64,000 nt of DNA from Pararhizobium qamdonense (lineage in GTDB: Bacteria; Pseudomonadota; Alphaproteobacteria; Rhizobiales; Rhizobiaceae). Of this stretch, positions 44,491-53,159 are shown one piece after another. The stretch spans positions 3,474,001 through 3,538,000 of the forward strand of contig NZ_CP119566.1 of assembly GCF_029277445.1 (NCBI RefSeq). The letters are read 5' to 3'. Numbering within the stretch: position 1 is the first letter of the stretch; every line of letters begins with the position of its first letter. A model generated the notes under the pieces. That model saw only the letters and a program-made list of their open reading frames with translations, did not search any database and was not told the DNA's origin. A program made the translations under genes and the position numbers.

Positions 44491-44688
44491 ATGTTGAAGA
44501 TTTTCTCGATACTCGACCAGCTCCTTGCCGCCCCCGCTGACGAAGACACGCAGGCAAGCTGGAGCCGCGACCTCCTGCGCCACCCCGATATCGCCCGGAT
44601 GGACACACGCGAACTGGGCGACCTGCCCTTTCCGGGGAAGATTGTGCGGGTGCCGGCAAACCGCCGCTGCGAGGCGTGCCAGGCTTGA
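44491..44688 (+). CDS. Small hypothetical protein
   Basis: 65 residues from the ATG at 44491 (AAGGATGGTG upstream). N-terminal helix LKIFSILDQLLAAPADED, central HPDIARMDTRELGDLPF, and a C-terminal NRRCEACQA with two cysteines spaced CxxC. I recall similar short rhizobial proteins but no function. Divergent from the LysR gene; an in-frame ATG at 44434 exists but lies in the promoter gap. Confidence 0.55.
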   Translation: MLKIFSILDQLLAAPADEDTQASWSRDLLRHPDIARMDTRELGDLPFPGKIVRVPANRRCEACQA

Positions 44689-44733
44689 ACTCTATCCCAA
44701 TGACGGCGGCCGGCACGTCGGGCTCTTACCGCA

Positions 44734-45351
44734 TCAGCCGGCGGTGGACAGGACCTTTTGTACGGCGGGGCGTTCCGCCATGCGCTGGCTGTGCGCATAG
44801 ACTTTGGGAAAGCGCCTGGGATCGACGCCGTCGCCTTCCAGCCAGCCGGTGAAGGTCAACAGGTAGGGATCGGCGATCGAGTATGTCTCTCCCATGACCC
44901 AGGGACCAGTGAACATGGTGGTTTCGATCAGCTCGAAACAATCGCTCATATTGCTGGCGACCTTCAAGGTCATGGCCTCGATGACGGCGGGATCATCGGC
45001 CCAGCGGCTGCCACGGCGCTTGTGTGCATGCGCGACATGCACCGTCGAGCAGAGATAGGCGTTGAACGACTGGATGCGCGCAAACTCGAACGGGTCCTGC
45101 GGCAGACTGACCGGGGTGCCGGCAAAGCGCTGGCCGATATAGGTGAGGATGGCGGGCGATTCGGTGATGATACCGCGCTCGGTGACGAGCGCCGGAACGC
45201 GGCCCTTCGGATTGAGCCGCAGAAACTCTTCCGACCGTTGCTGCTGGCCGGCAAAATCGATTCGTTCGGCCTCATAGACCGCACCGGCTTCCTCGAGGGC
45301 GATATGGGATGCCTGCGAGCAGCTTCCCGGTGAAAAATAGAGTTTTAACAT
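44734..45351 (-). CDS. Glutathione S-transferase (beta/Gst-like)
   Basis: 205 residues from the ATG at 45351 (GGAAAGCCTGG upstream). LKLYFSPGSCSQASHIALEEAG is a beta-class GST N-terminus with the catalytic Cys region SPGSC; NPKGRVPALVTERG is the cis-Pro loop and TESPAIL the glutathione-binding ES. C-terminal ADPYLLTFTGWLEGDGVD. Cytosolic detoxification. Confidence 0.87.
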   Translation of the reverse strand: MLKLYFSPGSCSQASHIALEEAGAVYEAERIDFAGQQQRSEEFLRLNPKGRVPALVTERGIITESPAILTYIGQRFAGTPVSLPQDPFEFARIQSFNAYLCSTVHVAHAHKRRGSRWADDPAVIEAMTLKVASNMSDCFELIETTMFTGPWVMGETYSIADPYLLTFTGWLEGDGVDPRRFPKVYAHSQRMAERPAVQKVLSTAG

Positions 45352-45506
45352 CCAGGCTTTCCATCGATTGTTGACCGGCGCACCGCGTGATCCCGCGCTG
45401 ACCATAACGATGGCGCCGGCCGTTTTCCAGCCTGCGATCCCGCCGTTCCGGTCGGGTGCCGCCGCGCTCGCAACTCGGTGGGCCTAAGCTCACGCATGAT
45501 CGAGGC

Positions 45507-45824
45507 TTAGGCGGCCCTCGGCGTGATGCGATCAAGCTCTGCGCCCAGCGTCCGGCGTGTCTGCATGATATCGTGGTCCGTCTGCAGCCGCAGGAAAAAT
45601 CCTTCGGACAGGCCGAAATAGCGGGCGAGCCGCAGATCGGTATCAGCCGTCACGATCCGCTTTCCCAGCACGATTTCATTGATCCGGCGCGGCGGCACCC
45701 GGATGGCGCGCGCGAGACCGTTCTGGCTTAGAGCCATCGGCACCAGAAAGTCGTGCAGGAGGATTTCACCCGGACGCGGATTGGGCAGCAAATCCTCCTC
45801 AGTGATAGTCTGCAATTTGGACAT
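45507..45824 (-). CDS. higA: HigA-family antitoxin
   Basis: 105 residues from the ATG at 45824. Helix-turn-helix VPMALSQNGLARAIRVPPRRINEIVLGKR (in segments) of the Xre/VapI type, preceded by PNPRPGEILLHDFL, the HigA hallmark. It neutralises HigB and represses the operon. Its start overlaps the end of higB by 26 bases, so the toxin gene comes first, as in other higBA modules. Confidence 0.88.
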   Translation of the reverse strand: MSKLQTITEEDLLPNPRPGEILLHDFLVPMALSQNGLARAIRVPPRRINEIVLGKRIVTADTDLRLARYFGLSEGFFLRLQTDHDIMQTRRTLGAELDRITPRAA

Positions 45825-46080
45825 CTCTTGCCTCACCTTCCTGCCATCGAAAACAAATGCGCCACTGATCATTGATCCGGATGGAATATTGCCCTGCACG
45901 GCTTCCCTTCAGCATTTCGAGCCGGTTTCCCGGAGGAATGCGCAGGTCGTTCAGATTGCTGGCAGCATTGATCAATCGCAGCTTGCGCAGTGCGATCACC
46001 TGAATTTCGCCGGGCAGCTTGCAGCTGCGCCGACCGTCCCAGATACTTTCGGTCTCACGATCAGCGAAACTCTTGATCAT
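45799..46080 (-). CDS. higB: HigB-family toxin (RelE superfamily)
   Basis: 93 residues. MIKSFADRETESIWDG and LRKLRLINAASNLNDLRIPPGNRLE..LKG..GQYSIRINDQWRICFRW are typical HigB sequences; Arg and His-containing ends (QIADYH) carry the ribonuclease function. Cleaves mRNA at the ribosome. A perfect palindrome ATAACGCA-T-TGCGTTAT lies 9 bases before its start. Confidence 0.88.
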   Translation of the reverse strand: MIKSFADRETESIWDGRRSCKLPGEIQVIALRKLRLINAASNLNDLRIPPGNRLEMLKGSRAGQYSIRINDQWRICFRWQEGEARDVQIADYH

Positions 46081-46088
46081 GATAGACT

Positions 46089-46105
46089 ATAACGCATTGC
46101 GTTAT
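46089..46105. promoter_or_regulatory. higBA operator
   Basis: Perfect 17-bp palindrome ATAACGCATTGCGTTAT immediately upstream of higB, in the gap to the asparaginase gene. The expected binding site for HigA or the HigBA complex. Confidence 0.75.
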
Positions 46106-46122
46106 GGCTTTCAAGCCTGCGC

Positions 46123-47130
46123 TCAAGCCGCAAAAGCGCTGGTCACCCTGACATCGCCGACATGGATGCCGTTCCAGTTTTTCATCGCGTGATTGGCCTG
46201 CGCCATCAGGTTCTCATGCAATTCCGGCTCATCGGTGAAGAAGCGGGCGAGCGTGGCGGCGATCATGGCTTCGGCGGCGCGAGTGGTGCCGTCCTCGCAC
46301 TTCAGTGCGATGGCAATGCCCTGTTCCGGGATGGCAGCGCAGAAGACGCCCTCGGCGCCGGTCTTGGCGAAAATCCGGCCCGGTGCGGTCTGCATCAGCC
46401 GGGTGCAGGCGCGCCGGCTGCCGGCGACATAGAAGGGTTCGGCCATGCAGGCTTCGATGAGGCGCTTCGAGGCTTTGGCGCGCAGCGGCTCCAGGCCGTT
46501 GCCGGTCGCCATCTTGGCAAAGCCATGGGCAAGGCTCTTCAACGGCACGGCATAGGTCGGGATCGAGCAGCCGTCGGTGCCGCAATTGTCATGGGCGAGC
46601 ACGGCACCTGTCAGGCTTTCCATGACGCCACGGATATCGCGCTGCAGCGGGTGATCATAGGTGACATAGCCTTCCGGCTCCTCGCCGCTATGGCAGCAGG
46701 CGCAGATGAAACCGGCATGTTTGCCGGAGCAATTGTTATGCAGCGCCGTCGGATGATCGAGCATGCGCGCCTGGTTGATGATCGTATCCTGTTGGAACGA
46801 CCAATGGGCGCCGCATTCCAGCGTCGAGACATCCCGGCCGGCTGCCGCCAGCATTTCGGCCGCCAGCGCCACATGTTCCGGCTCGCCATTATGCGAGGAA
46901 CAGGACAGCGCCAAAGCCCGCTTGTCAAAGCCATAGGCATCGGCGGCCCCCGTCTCCATCAAGGGCAGCGCCTGCATGGCCTTGCAGGCCGAGCGCGGAA
47001 AGACGCCGACATCGGTCTCGCCGAGCGAAAACACCGTCTTCCCATCGCCATCGACAACGATCACCATGCCGCGATGGCGGCTTTCGACGAGATTACCGCG
47101 CGTGACTTCAACAAGAACCGGGTTCGACAT
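46123..47130 (-). CDS. ansA: Asparaginase, class 3 (Rhizobium etli type)
   Basis: 335 residues. Hydrolyses L-asparagine to aspartate and ammonia. Key residues of the rhizobial zinc-containing class are visible: S47-A-C-K50 (catalytic Ser/Lys pair), zinc ligands C134 and C188 and K137 in NNCSGKHAG and DGCS. Numbering is shifted by one relative to the R. etli enzyme. No signal peptide, so cytoplasmic. Stands alone; the higBA pair is downstream on the same strand. The symbol follows rhizobial use and is tentative. Confidence 0.85.
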   Translation of the reverse strand: MSNPVLVEVTRGNLVESRHRGMVIVVDGDGKTVFSLGETDVGVFPRSACKAMQALPLMETGAADAYGFDKRALALSCSSHNGEPEHVALAAEMLAAAGRDVSTLECGAHWSFQQDTIINQARMLDHPTALHNNCSGKHAGFICACCHSGEEPEGYVTYDHPLQRDIRGVMESLTGAVLAHDNCGTDGCSIPTYAVPLKSLAHGFAKMATGNGLEPLRAKASKRLIEACMAEPFYVAGSRRACTRLMQTAPGRIFAKTGAEGVFCAAIPEQGIAIALKCEDGTTRAAEAMIAATLARFFTDEPELHENLMAQANHAMKNWNGIHVGDVRVTSAFAA

Positions 47131-47205
47131 GGTTGTGCCCTCAAAAATCCAACTTCTCCCTTGTCTTTAGACGAAGACAAAGCAACGCAAAACCCGGACG
47201 GACCC

Positions 47206-47943
47206 ATGAAATTTTTTCGCTGGCTGCTTCTTGCCATCCTGTTCGTCTATCTCGTACCGGCGCTGGCCTCGGCCGGCTGGTGGTATGTCAAGGAAAGACC
47301 GGCAAACTGGCGCGAGGCGGATTGGACCTCGGCCCGGATCCTGCCCAGGCCGGCAGACGACCAGGACGCGGCCATCTATATCTTTTCCGCCACGACAGGC
47401 GGCATGAAAGGGGCAGTCGCCAGCCATTCCTGGATCGTCACCAAGGGACAGGGCGATACGGTTTATAACCGCTATGACAAGGTGGGCTGGGGTTCACCGA
47501 TCCGCCGCAATGGCTATCCTGCCGATGCACGCTGGTATTCGAACACGCCGAACCTGGTTGCTAGCGTCAAGGGCGAGACCGCCATCAGTTTGATTGCCAA
47601 GGTCGAACAGGCCATTCAGTCCTATCCCTATGCGACGCCGGGCGCCTACAGGATCTGGCCGGGACCGAACTCGAATACATTCGTCGCCCATGTGCTGCGC
47701 TCGGTGCCGGAGCTCGGCGCCGTCCTGCCGCCGGACGCGGTCGGCCGCGACTATCTGCCGGAGGGCAAGCTGTTTTCGGTCGATGCCGATGGACTGGATA
47801 TGCACGCGACGCTCTACGGCCTGCTCGGCATTTCGGCGGGCGTGCGCAGCGGTCTGGAGGTGCATTTCATGGGGCTGGTGGCGGGTATCGACGTGATGCG
47901 TCCGGCGGTGAAAATCCCGGCGCTGGGGCGGTTTGGGGTTTAG
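47206..47943 (+). CDS. DUF3750 protein
   Basis: 245 residues. N-terminal membrane helix (WLLLAILFVYLVPALASAGWW). The soluble part has the DUF3750 pattern: AAIYIFSATTGGMKGAVASHSWIV, YRIWPGPNSNTFVAHVLR (with a Cys/His-protease-like NxFVxHxLR) and YGLLGISAGVRSGLEVHFMGLVAG. Such proteins are exported and of unknown function, sometimes compared with cell-wall amidase-like folds. Confidence 0.78.
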   Translation: MKFFRWLLLAILFVYLVPALASAGWWYVKERPANWREADWTSARILPRPADDQDAAIYIFSATTGGMKGAVASHSWIVTKGQGDTVYNRYDKVGWGSPIRRNGYPADARWYSNTPNLVASVKGETAISLIAKVEQAIQSYPYATPGAYRIWPGPNSNTFVAHVLRSVPELGAVLPPDAVGRDYLPEGKLFSVDADGLDMHATLYGLLGISAGVRSGLEVHFMGLVAGIDVMRPAVKIPALGRFGV

Positions 47944-48038
47944 AGCCAACAGGAAACGCAGCCCTCTGATGGCTGACAACTCTCGAAACCGGTTTCGCTT
48001 CATGCTAAAGAAAGACAATATATCTTCGGAGCAGTCCA

Positions 48039-48266
48039 ATGACGCTGTCAATTCGCCTTTCTGACGCCGATGAAAAGCAGCTGGAACAGCTTGCCCGCGA
48101 AACAGGGCAAAGCAAGGAATTCCACGTTCACCAGTTCATCAGGCAAGGTCTTGAGGACATCGAAGACTACAATATCGCCGCAGAGATCGCCAAGCGCGTC
48201 CGAAACGGCGAAGAAGCCGTTTACTCTTTGGCCGAGGTAAGGAAAGACCTTGGCCTGGACGATTGA
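48039..48266 (+). CDS. relB: RelB-family antitoxin (RHH)
   Basis: 75 residues. LSIRLSDADEKQLEQLARETGQSKEFHVHQFIRQGLEDIEDY is a ribbon-helix-helix antitoxin N-terminus; the acidic tail binds the toxin. Overlaps the next gene by 17 bases, so the toxin is translationally coupled. Represses its own operon. Confidence 0.8.
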   Translation: MTLSIRLSDADEKQLEQLARETGQSKEFHVHQFIRQGLEDIEDYNIAAEIAKRVRNGEEAVYSLAEVRKDLGLDD

Positions 48267-48516
48267 GATTACCGCCAGAGCACGGAAAAATATCAGCAGC
48301 CTCGACAAACAAGCCGCAAGCCGCATCCTCTCGTTTCTCTCGGACAGGTTGGCTGCGTCTGACAACCCACGCCAACTCGGCAAACAATTGGCCGGCCCGC
48401 TCAAGCACTATTGGAGCTACCGGGTCGGCGACTACCGTCTGCTGTGCGAAATCAAAGATGATAGGTTGATTGTGCTGGTTCTCGAGGTTGGAAATCGCCG
48501 GGACATCTACCGGTAG
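48250..48516 (+). CDS. relE: RelE/ParE-family toxin
   Basis: 88 residues from a TTG start at 48250, inside the antitoxin gene; no ATG fits. WTIEITARARKNISSLDKQAASRILSFL, RQLGKQLAGPLKHYWSYRVGDYRLLCEIKD and VLEVGNRRDIYR are the RelE pattern with the catalytic Arg/Tyr end. Cleaves mRNA in the ribosome when freed from RelB. A terminator lies 40 bases after the stop, but its T-run is on the opposite strand. Confidence 0.85.
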   Translation: MAWTIEITARARKNISSLDKQAASRILSFLSDRLAASDNPRQLGKQLAGPLKHYWSYRVGDYRLLCEIKDDRLIVLVLEVGNRRDIYR

Positions 48517-48557
48517 CACGTCGCCAAATCCAGTAGCAGTGCGGCAGACAAACAAAA

Positions 48558-48580
48558 AGGGCCGCTTAAAAAGCGGCCCT
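48558..48580 (-). terminator. Strong minus-strand terminator
   Basis: AGGGCCGCTT/AAGCGGCCCT, ten base pairs with loop AAA, followed on the minus strand by TTTTTGTTTG. On the plus strand it is followed by CCATGAG without T residues. It therefore ends a minus-strand transcript coming from 48580-48800. Confidence 0.85.
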
Positions 48581-48650
48581 CCATGAGTTTTGGCCAGGTA
48601 AGATGCCCGGACCGTATCTTCTCAAAGACACGACCCGCCGGAAGGGTGGT

Positions 48651-48725
48651 TCAGATCGAGGGCTGCCTCGTTCCGACCATCACAACTCCCATGCCCGTTA
48701 CGAGGTTTAAAATCTCATTAGACAC
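48651..48725 (-). CDS. Candidate 24-residue small protein or leader peptide
   Basis: GTG start at 48725 preceded by GGAAGGTGATCC, a near-ideal ribosome site 6-7 bases upstream. Product begins with N-formyl-Met, then SNEILNLVTGMGVVMVGTRQ and PSI. Hydrophobic middle. It lies within the unit that ends at the terminator 48558-48580, so it would be the only coding part of a ~220-base transcript. Size alone could be chance. Confidence 0.45.
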   Translation of the reverse strand: MSNEILNLVTGMGVVMVGTRQPSI

Positions 48726-48781
48726 TGGATCACCTTCCTTTCGTTTCGTTGAAGATGAGATAAAGGTAATCCGATTCTTTT

Positions 48782-48823
48782 CGATTGCAAGAGGGCGATT
48801 GCAAGAGAGCGATTGCAAGAGCA
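48782..48823. repeat. Three tandem 14-bp repeats CGATTGCAAGAG(GG/AG/CA)
   Basis: Three direct copies in a row between the candidate small-ORF promoter and the stop of the quinone oxidoreductase gene. On the minus strand the unit reads as repeated TCTTGCAATCG. Could be a regulatory binding array or chance. Confidence 0.6.
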
Positions 48824-48836
48824 AGACGATCAGACT

Positions 48837-49835
48837 TTAGAATGTCATGACGATCTTGCCGATATGATCGCCGGCTTCCATCAGGCGGTGCGCTTCGGCC
48901 ACTTCAGAGAACGGCACGATCGCGTGCATCACCGGCGCCACTTCGCCATCTTCCAGCAACGGCCAAACATTGTCTTCCAGATCGTCGCGGATCGCCTCCT
49001 TCTCGACTGCCGTGCGCGGCCGCATGGCGGAGCCCATGATGTGCAGGCGCTTGGCAAGGACGGCTGCGATATTGGCTTTTTCGACGGTGGCGCCGCCGAG
49101 GAAGGCGATGATCGACAGGCGGCCGTCCTTGGCGAGCGAGGCGATGTTGCGGTCGAAATAGGGAGCGCCGACCATGTCGAGGATGACATCCACGCCGTTG
49201 CCGCCGGTTTCCTCGAGGATGACCGACTTGAACTCTTCCTCGCGGTAGTTGATCGCCCGCTTTGCGCCGAGCGACACGCAGGCGTCGCACTTGTCCTTGC
49301 TGCCGGCCGTGACGAAGACCTCGGCGCCGAAGGCGCGGGCAAGCTGGATGGCGGTGGTGCCGATGCCGCTGGAGCCGCCATGGATGAGGATCTTTTCACC
49401 TTCGACCAGATCGGCCATCTGGAAGACATTGGCCCAGACGGTGAAGAAGGTTTCGGGAAGTGCCGCCGCGCGCGCCGCGTCATACCCTTTCGGCCAGGGC
49501 ATGGCCTGCGTTGCCGGAAGCGCGCAGAATTCGGCATAGCCGCCACCGTTGGCAAGGCCACAGACCTTGTCGCCGACGATGAAGCCTTCGGCCCCCTCGC
49601 CCATGGCCACCACTTCGCCGGCCACTTCCAGGCCAAGAACAGGGCTCGCGCCTGGCGGCGGCGGATAATTGCCAAGCCGCTGCAACACATCGGGACGGTT
49701 GACCCCGGAAGCCTCGACCCGGATCAGGATATAGCCGGGTTTCATCTCCGGCAGCGGCCCGCGTGCCAAAACCATCTTTTCCGGGCCGCCGGGGGACGGA
49801 AGATCGACATAGGTCATTTCGCTCGGCAGGGTCAC
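48837..49835 (-). CDS. NAD(P)H-quinone oxidoreductase / zeta-crystallin-like
   Basis: 332 residues starting at the GTG 49835, preceded by AAGGAG 7 bases away; the ATG upstream at 49910 is poorly supported. Medium-chain reductase without zinc ligands. Rossmann motif [27 protein letters not shown]. Motif [19 protein letters not shown] is typical of quinone oxidoreductases/TIGR02824 family. Reduces quinones or enones with NAD(P)H. Confidence 0.87.
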   Translation of the reverse strand: MTLPSEMTYVDLPSPGGPEKMVLARGPLPEMKPGYILIRVEASGVNRPDVLQRLGNYPPPPGASPVLGLEVAGEVVAMGEGAEGFIVGDKVCGLANGGGYAEFCALPATQAMPWPKGYDAARAAALPETFFTVWANVFQMADLVEGEKILIHGGSSGIGTTAIQLARAFGAEVFVTAGSKDKCDACVSLGAKRAINYREEEFKSVILEETGGNGVDVILDMVGAPYFDRNIASLAKDGRLSIIAFLGGATVEKANIAAVLAKRLHIMGSAMRPRTAVEKEAIRDDLEDNVWPLLEDGEVAPVMHAIVPFSEVAEAHRLMEAGDHIGKIVMTF

Positions 49836-50149
49836 GGTGTTCTCCTTGGTGGATGTTGACCGGTTATCTAGCGCGCCGCATCGAAACAGCAAAGCGGTTG
49901 TTGCCGCCACCAGCCGGAGCAGCTCGATTCGGAAGTCTTAAGCGGCAGGCCCAGCGCCGCATCATGGCGAAATTGCGCCGTCTTCAGCCTTGGAAAGATT
50001 AAGTTTCTTTAATTTGAAATGGTGTGACACCGGGCCTAGCGTCACAATCGAACCGGGAGCCGCCGGCAGCTTCAGGCTGCGACGCGACGGGCTTCGGACG
50101 GTTTCAAGACGACCGGCCCCGATGCGGGGACCAACCAAGGACGACACCC
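49836..50149. other. Intergenic gap with a TGTGAC/GTCACA inverted repeat
   Basis: About 310 bp between the quinone oxidoreductase and the divergent DUF1344 gene. The only recognisable structure is GTGTGAC...GTCACAA around 50020-50045. No gene seen. It must carry both promoters. Confidence 0.5.
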
Positions 50150-50410
50150 ATGCGTGCTCTTCTGACCTCATTGACGATCCTTTCCGCCATCACCCTGTCA
50201 TCCGCCGCCTTTGCGGCCAGCACCACCACGGGAACCATCCGCGCCTATGACATGAAGGCGATGACGGTAACCTTGAAAAACGGCACCAAATACATGCTGC
50301 CGGCGGCATTCAAGAACCCGGGCCTGAAGATCGGCGAGAAAGTCACGATCGCCTATCAGACGATGGGCAAGAAGCATCAGGCCACGTCGATCACGCCGGT
50401 CATGTACTGA
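50150..50410 (+). CDS. DUF1344 periplasmic protein
   Basis: 86 residues from the ATG at 50150 (AAGGA upstream). Signal peptide ending at AFA (about residue 22), then one small OB-like domain TTTGTIRAYDMKAMTVTLKNGTKYMLPAAF...LKIGEKVTIAYQTMGKKHQATSI, the DUF1344 pattern. Similar in layout to DUF5666 repeats in the 30698 gene. Function unknown. Strong terminator follows. Confidence 0.82.
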   Translation: MRALLTSLTILSAITLSSAAFAASTTTGTIRAYDMKAMTVTLKNGTKYMLPAAFKNPGLKIGEKVTIAYQTMGKKHQATSITPVMY

Positions 50411-50466
50411 TACCGTCAGCATGAGCGTACCCGCCGCGGTTCGCCGCAATCGGGATCATGCAGAAG

Positions 50467-50505
50467 CGGGCTGGAACCCATGATGGGTTTCAGCCCGTTT
50501 TCGTT
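50467..50505 (+). terminator. Terminator of the DUF1344 gene
   Basis: CGGGCTGGAACCCA/TGGGTTTCAGCCCG, 14 base pairs with a G.T wobble and loop TGA, then TTTTCGTTTC. The minus-strand c-di-GMP gene ends at 50530, so it may serve both. Confidence 0.85.
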
Positions 50506-50529
50506 TCATACAGGCTGGTGAATTGCTGG

Positions 50530-52344
50530 TCAGCCCTCGACGGCACCAAATGTCTCGAAGACCAGGCCGTCGTCGCTGTCCTTGGCCAGGCTCTTGATCT
50601 CGGCAATGCGGGCGCTGACGGCCTGGGCGTCGGAAAAGACGAAACCTTCCGGCAGGATGAGGACGGCAATCGAGCAGCGCATCAGCGCAAAGACCGAGGT
50701 TTCGCCGCTGCGGCCATGGCCGGTCATGTAGCCGGCCTCGCGATGCTCAGCCGAATAGAGCTGGCGCACGTCGCTGCGGAATTCCGACAGGACGCGGAAG
50801 AGCACGGTGGAAACCTCCTCGCGCGTCCAGCCGCTGACGCCGATGAAGAAATCGTCGCCGCCGACATGGCCGAGGAATTTTTCCTCGCCGATGAAATGGC
50901 GGCGCATCAGGGCGGCAAACAGCGAGATCGCCAGATCGCCTTTCTGGAAGCCGTAGTGATCGTTGAACGGCTTGAAACTGTCGAAATCGCAATAGCAAAA
51001 ATAGCGCGCCTCGTCGGCGTCGAGCACGGCGCCCTGCACATAGTCGCGGATGGCGCGGTTGCCGGGAAGGCCGGTAAGCGGGTTCTGCTCCTGCGCCGTC
51101 TTCAGCTGCTTTTCGCTGATGATCTTCAACAGCGATGACGCCGACAGGATGCCGGCATAACGCATGTTTTCGGTCAGGATCACGCAGTCGCTGCCGTCCA
51201 TGCCGGCAAAGATCTTCAGCATCTCGTCGGCCGGCGTTTCCAGATCGGCGATCGGCGCCGGGCTGACGAAATGCGAGATATGGCGCTGGTAAAGATGGTT
51301 CTTGAGGAGATCGCGGCCGAAGGGATGATAGATCATTTCCTTGACGTGATATTCATGCAGGACGCCGCGCGGCTCGCCATTGGCGTTCAGGACCGGAAAG
51401 AAGCTGCGCTGTGGCGAGCGGCGGAACAGTTCGAACACCGAGTCCAGATCGTCGTTTTCGCGCAGGGCCGGCACCTGTTCGATCTGTTTGCGGATGAGGA
51501 TACTGTCGAGCGAGGTCGATTGGCGCCTTGCGCCGGCGGTCTGTTCCAGATGCGGATAGGCCGGTTGCAGATCGGCGAAATGCACGGTCGGCCGGGCGAC
51601 GAAATAGCCCTGGACGAGATCGCAGCCGAGGTCGCGGCAGGTGGCAAATTCCGCTTCGGTCTCGACCCCTTCGGCAATCACTCGCGTGCCCAGCACATGG
51701 GCGGTGTTGACCGTGTGGCGCACCATATGGCGCTTGCGCGGGCTGGATTCGATGCCGGAGATGAAATGCCTGTCGATCTTCAGATAATCCACCGGCTGGT
51801 CGCAGAGCAGCTTCAACCCGTTGAACCCGACGCCGAAATCATCAATCGCCAGTTTGAAACCGGCCAGCCGCAGCCTTTTCACCAGGCCGGAAAAATCCGG
51901 CATCTTGCCGCTGTCGAAGCGTTCGGACAATTCGAAGCAGATCGACGATGGCGGGATATTGGCGCGTTTCAGGTGATTGCCGAGCCGCTCGACGAGATCG
52001 CCTTCCAGGCCGATCAGCCGGCTGTCGAAATTGACGAACAGGGTGCGCGCAGCAAAATCCGGCAGGCTGGCAAAACCGGCAAAGGCGCGGGTGTTGATCA
52101 TATGCTCCAGCGCCAGAAGCTGCCCCGCCTCCTCGGCCTTGTCGAGCAGTTCGACCGGCGACTTGAAGCCCAGACGCTCGAAGCCGCGCATCAGCGTTTC
52201 ATAGCCGAACACCGCCCCGGTGGCGATCTCGGCAATCGGCTGGAAGGCATTTTCGATCGCAAGCTTCGCCAGCGTAAGGATCTGGTCGTCACCAAAGCGG
52301 CGCAGCGACAGCATTTCGGCAGGGACGGCGGACAGGGCGGACAT
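50530..52344 (-). CDS. EAL-(CBS-like)-GGDEF protein
   Basis: 604 residues, no membrane segments. Domain order is reversed compared with most: EAL first (GYETLMRG about 46-53, ETL instead of EAL; DDFGVGFNGL), a central region with CBS-pair-like repeats (about 290-410), then GGDEF with a VGGDDF version (D for E) near residue 494. Substitutions at key positions in both catalytic motifs suggest at least one domain is a nucleotide sensor rather than an enzyme. Cyclic-di-GMP signalling; target unknown. Confidence 0.82.
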   Translation of the reverse strand: MSALSAVPAEMLSLRRFGDDQILTLAKLAIENAFQPIAEIATGAVFGYETLMRGFERLGFKSPVELLDKAEEAGQLLALEHMINTRAFAGFASLPDFAARTLFVNFDSRLIGLEGDLVERLGNHLKRANIPPSSICFELSERFDSGKMPDFSGLVKRLRLAGFKLAIDDFGVGFNGLKLLCDQPVDYLKIDRHFISGIESSPRKRHMVRHTVNTAHVLGTRVIAEGVETEAEFATCRDLGCDLVQGYFVARPTVHFADLQPAYPHLEQTAGARRQSTSLDSILIRKQIEQVPALRENDDLDSVFELFRRSPQRSFFPVLNANGEPRGVLHEYHVKEMIYHPFGRDLLKNHLYQRHISHFVSPAPIADLETPADEMLKIFAGMDGSDCVILTENMRYAGILSASSLLKIISEKQLKTAQEQNPLTGLPGNRAIRDYVQGAVLDADEARYFCYCDFDSFKPFNDHYGFQKGDLAISLFAALMRRHFIGEEKFLGHVGGDDFFIGVSGWTREEVSTVLFRVLSEFRSDVRQLYSAEHREAGYMTGHGRSGETSVFALMRCSIAVLILPEGFVFSDAQAVSARIAEIKSLAKDSDDGLVFETFGAVEG

Positions 52345-52490
52345 GCAAAGCTCCGGGCGGATTTTCGAGATCGCGCGAAGGATCGTCCGGAAGCCTGAAT
52401 TTTCCGTTTCCAGAGCATGACAGTTTGATGAAAGTTCAATGACTGCGGTATGTTAGCGATACAATGCAGAGATAGTACCGCAACCCGTTG

Positions 52491-53039
52491 CTACCCTTTG
52501 GCGAGCACTCCGAAGGCGATGAGGGCGAGGCCCTGCATGACCAGATCGATCGCCAGGAACAGGCCGAGGATCCACAGGCTGTTGACCGGCCAGCCGGCGG
52601 CAATGATCAGGCCCGCGATCAGCGTGACGAGACCGCCGAGCGCAATCCATCCCCAGCCGGCAAGCGGCCGCAGCTTGAATGCCGTCCAGATCCGCAAGGC
52701 CCCGGCGATAACCAGCGCGACGGCCATCAGCAATGTCAGGGCGGCAGAGGCAAGCAACGGATTGAGGAACGCAAAGACGCCGGCGACCGTGTAGCAGGCG
52801 CCGCTGAGGATCCAGTACAGAGCGCTTTCCCACGTCTTGACCCGGAAGGCCTGCACCAGATGCAGCGCTCCGCCGATCAGCATGATCATGCCGACATAAT
52901 AGACGGAGGCGACGGTTGCCGCCAGCACATTGCCGAACGCGATGCCGCCGCCCATGATCAGCGCCACGCCCAGGGCGACGAACCACCCCCATTTTTCCCG
53001 CAGCGGCGGGCGCAGGGCGACATTGACGGCTTCAACCAT
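52491..53039 (-). CDS. HdeD-family acid-resistance-like membrane protein
   Basis: 182 residues with six hydrophobic helices in three pairs (GWFVALGVALIMGGGIAF, AATVASVYYVGMIMLIGGALHLVQAF, etc.), the DUF308/HdeD repeat. HdeD in E. coli confers acid resistance at high cell density. Function otherwise unclear. Followed by 110 bp of A/T-rich sequence before the EamA gene region. Confidence 0.82.
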   Translation of the reverse strand: MVEAVNVALRPPLREKWGWFVALGVALIMGGGIAFGNVLAATVASVYYVGMIMLIGGALHLVQAFRVKTWESALYWILSGACYTVAGVFAFLNPLLASAALTLLMAVALVIAGALRIWTAFKLRPLAGWGWIALGGLVTLIAGLIIAAGWPVNSLWILGLFLAIDLVMQGLALIAFGVLAKG

Positions 53040-53159
53040 GATGCAACCTCCAGCTATTTGATCATTTTATATGTAATCCTGAATAGAATAACAGGATTTT
53101 AAAATGCACTGCCAGGCTGCGAATTTCGGCTTTTAGAGCCTCGTACGATCAATGAGGCT

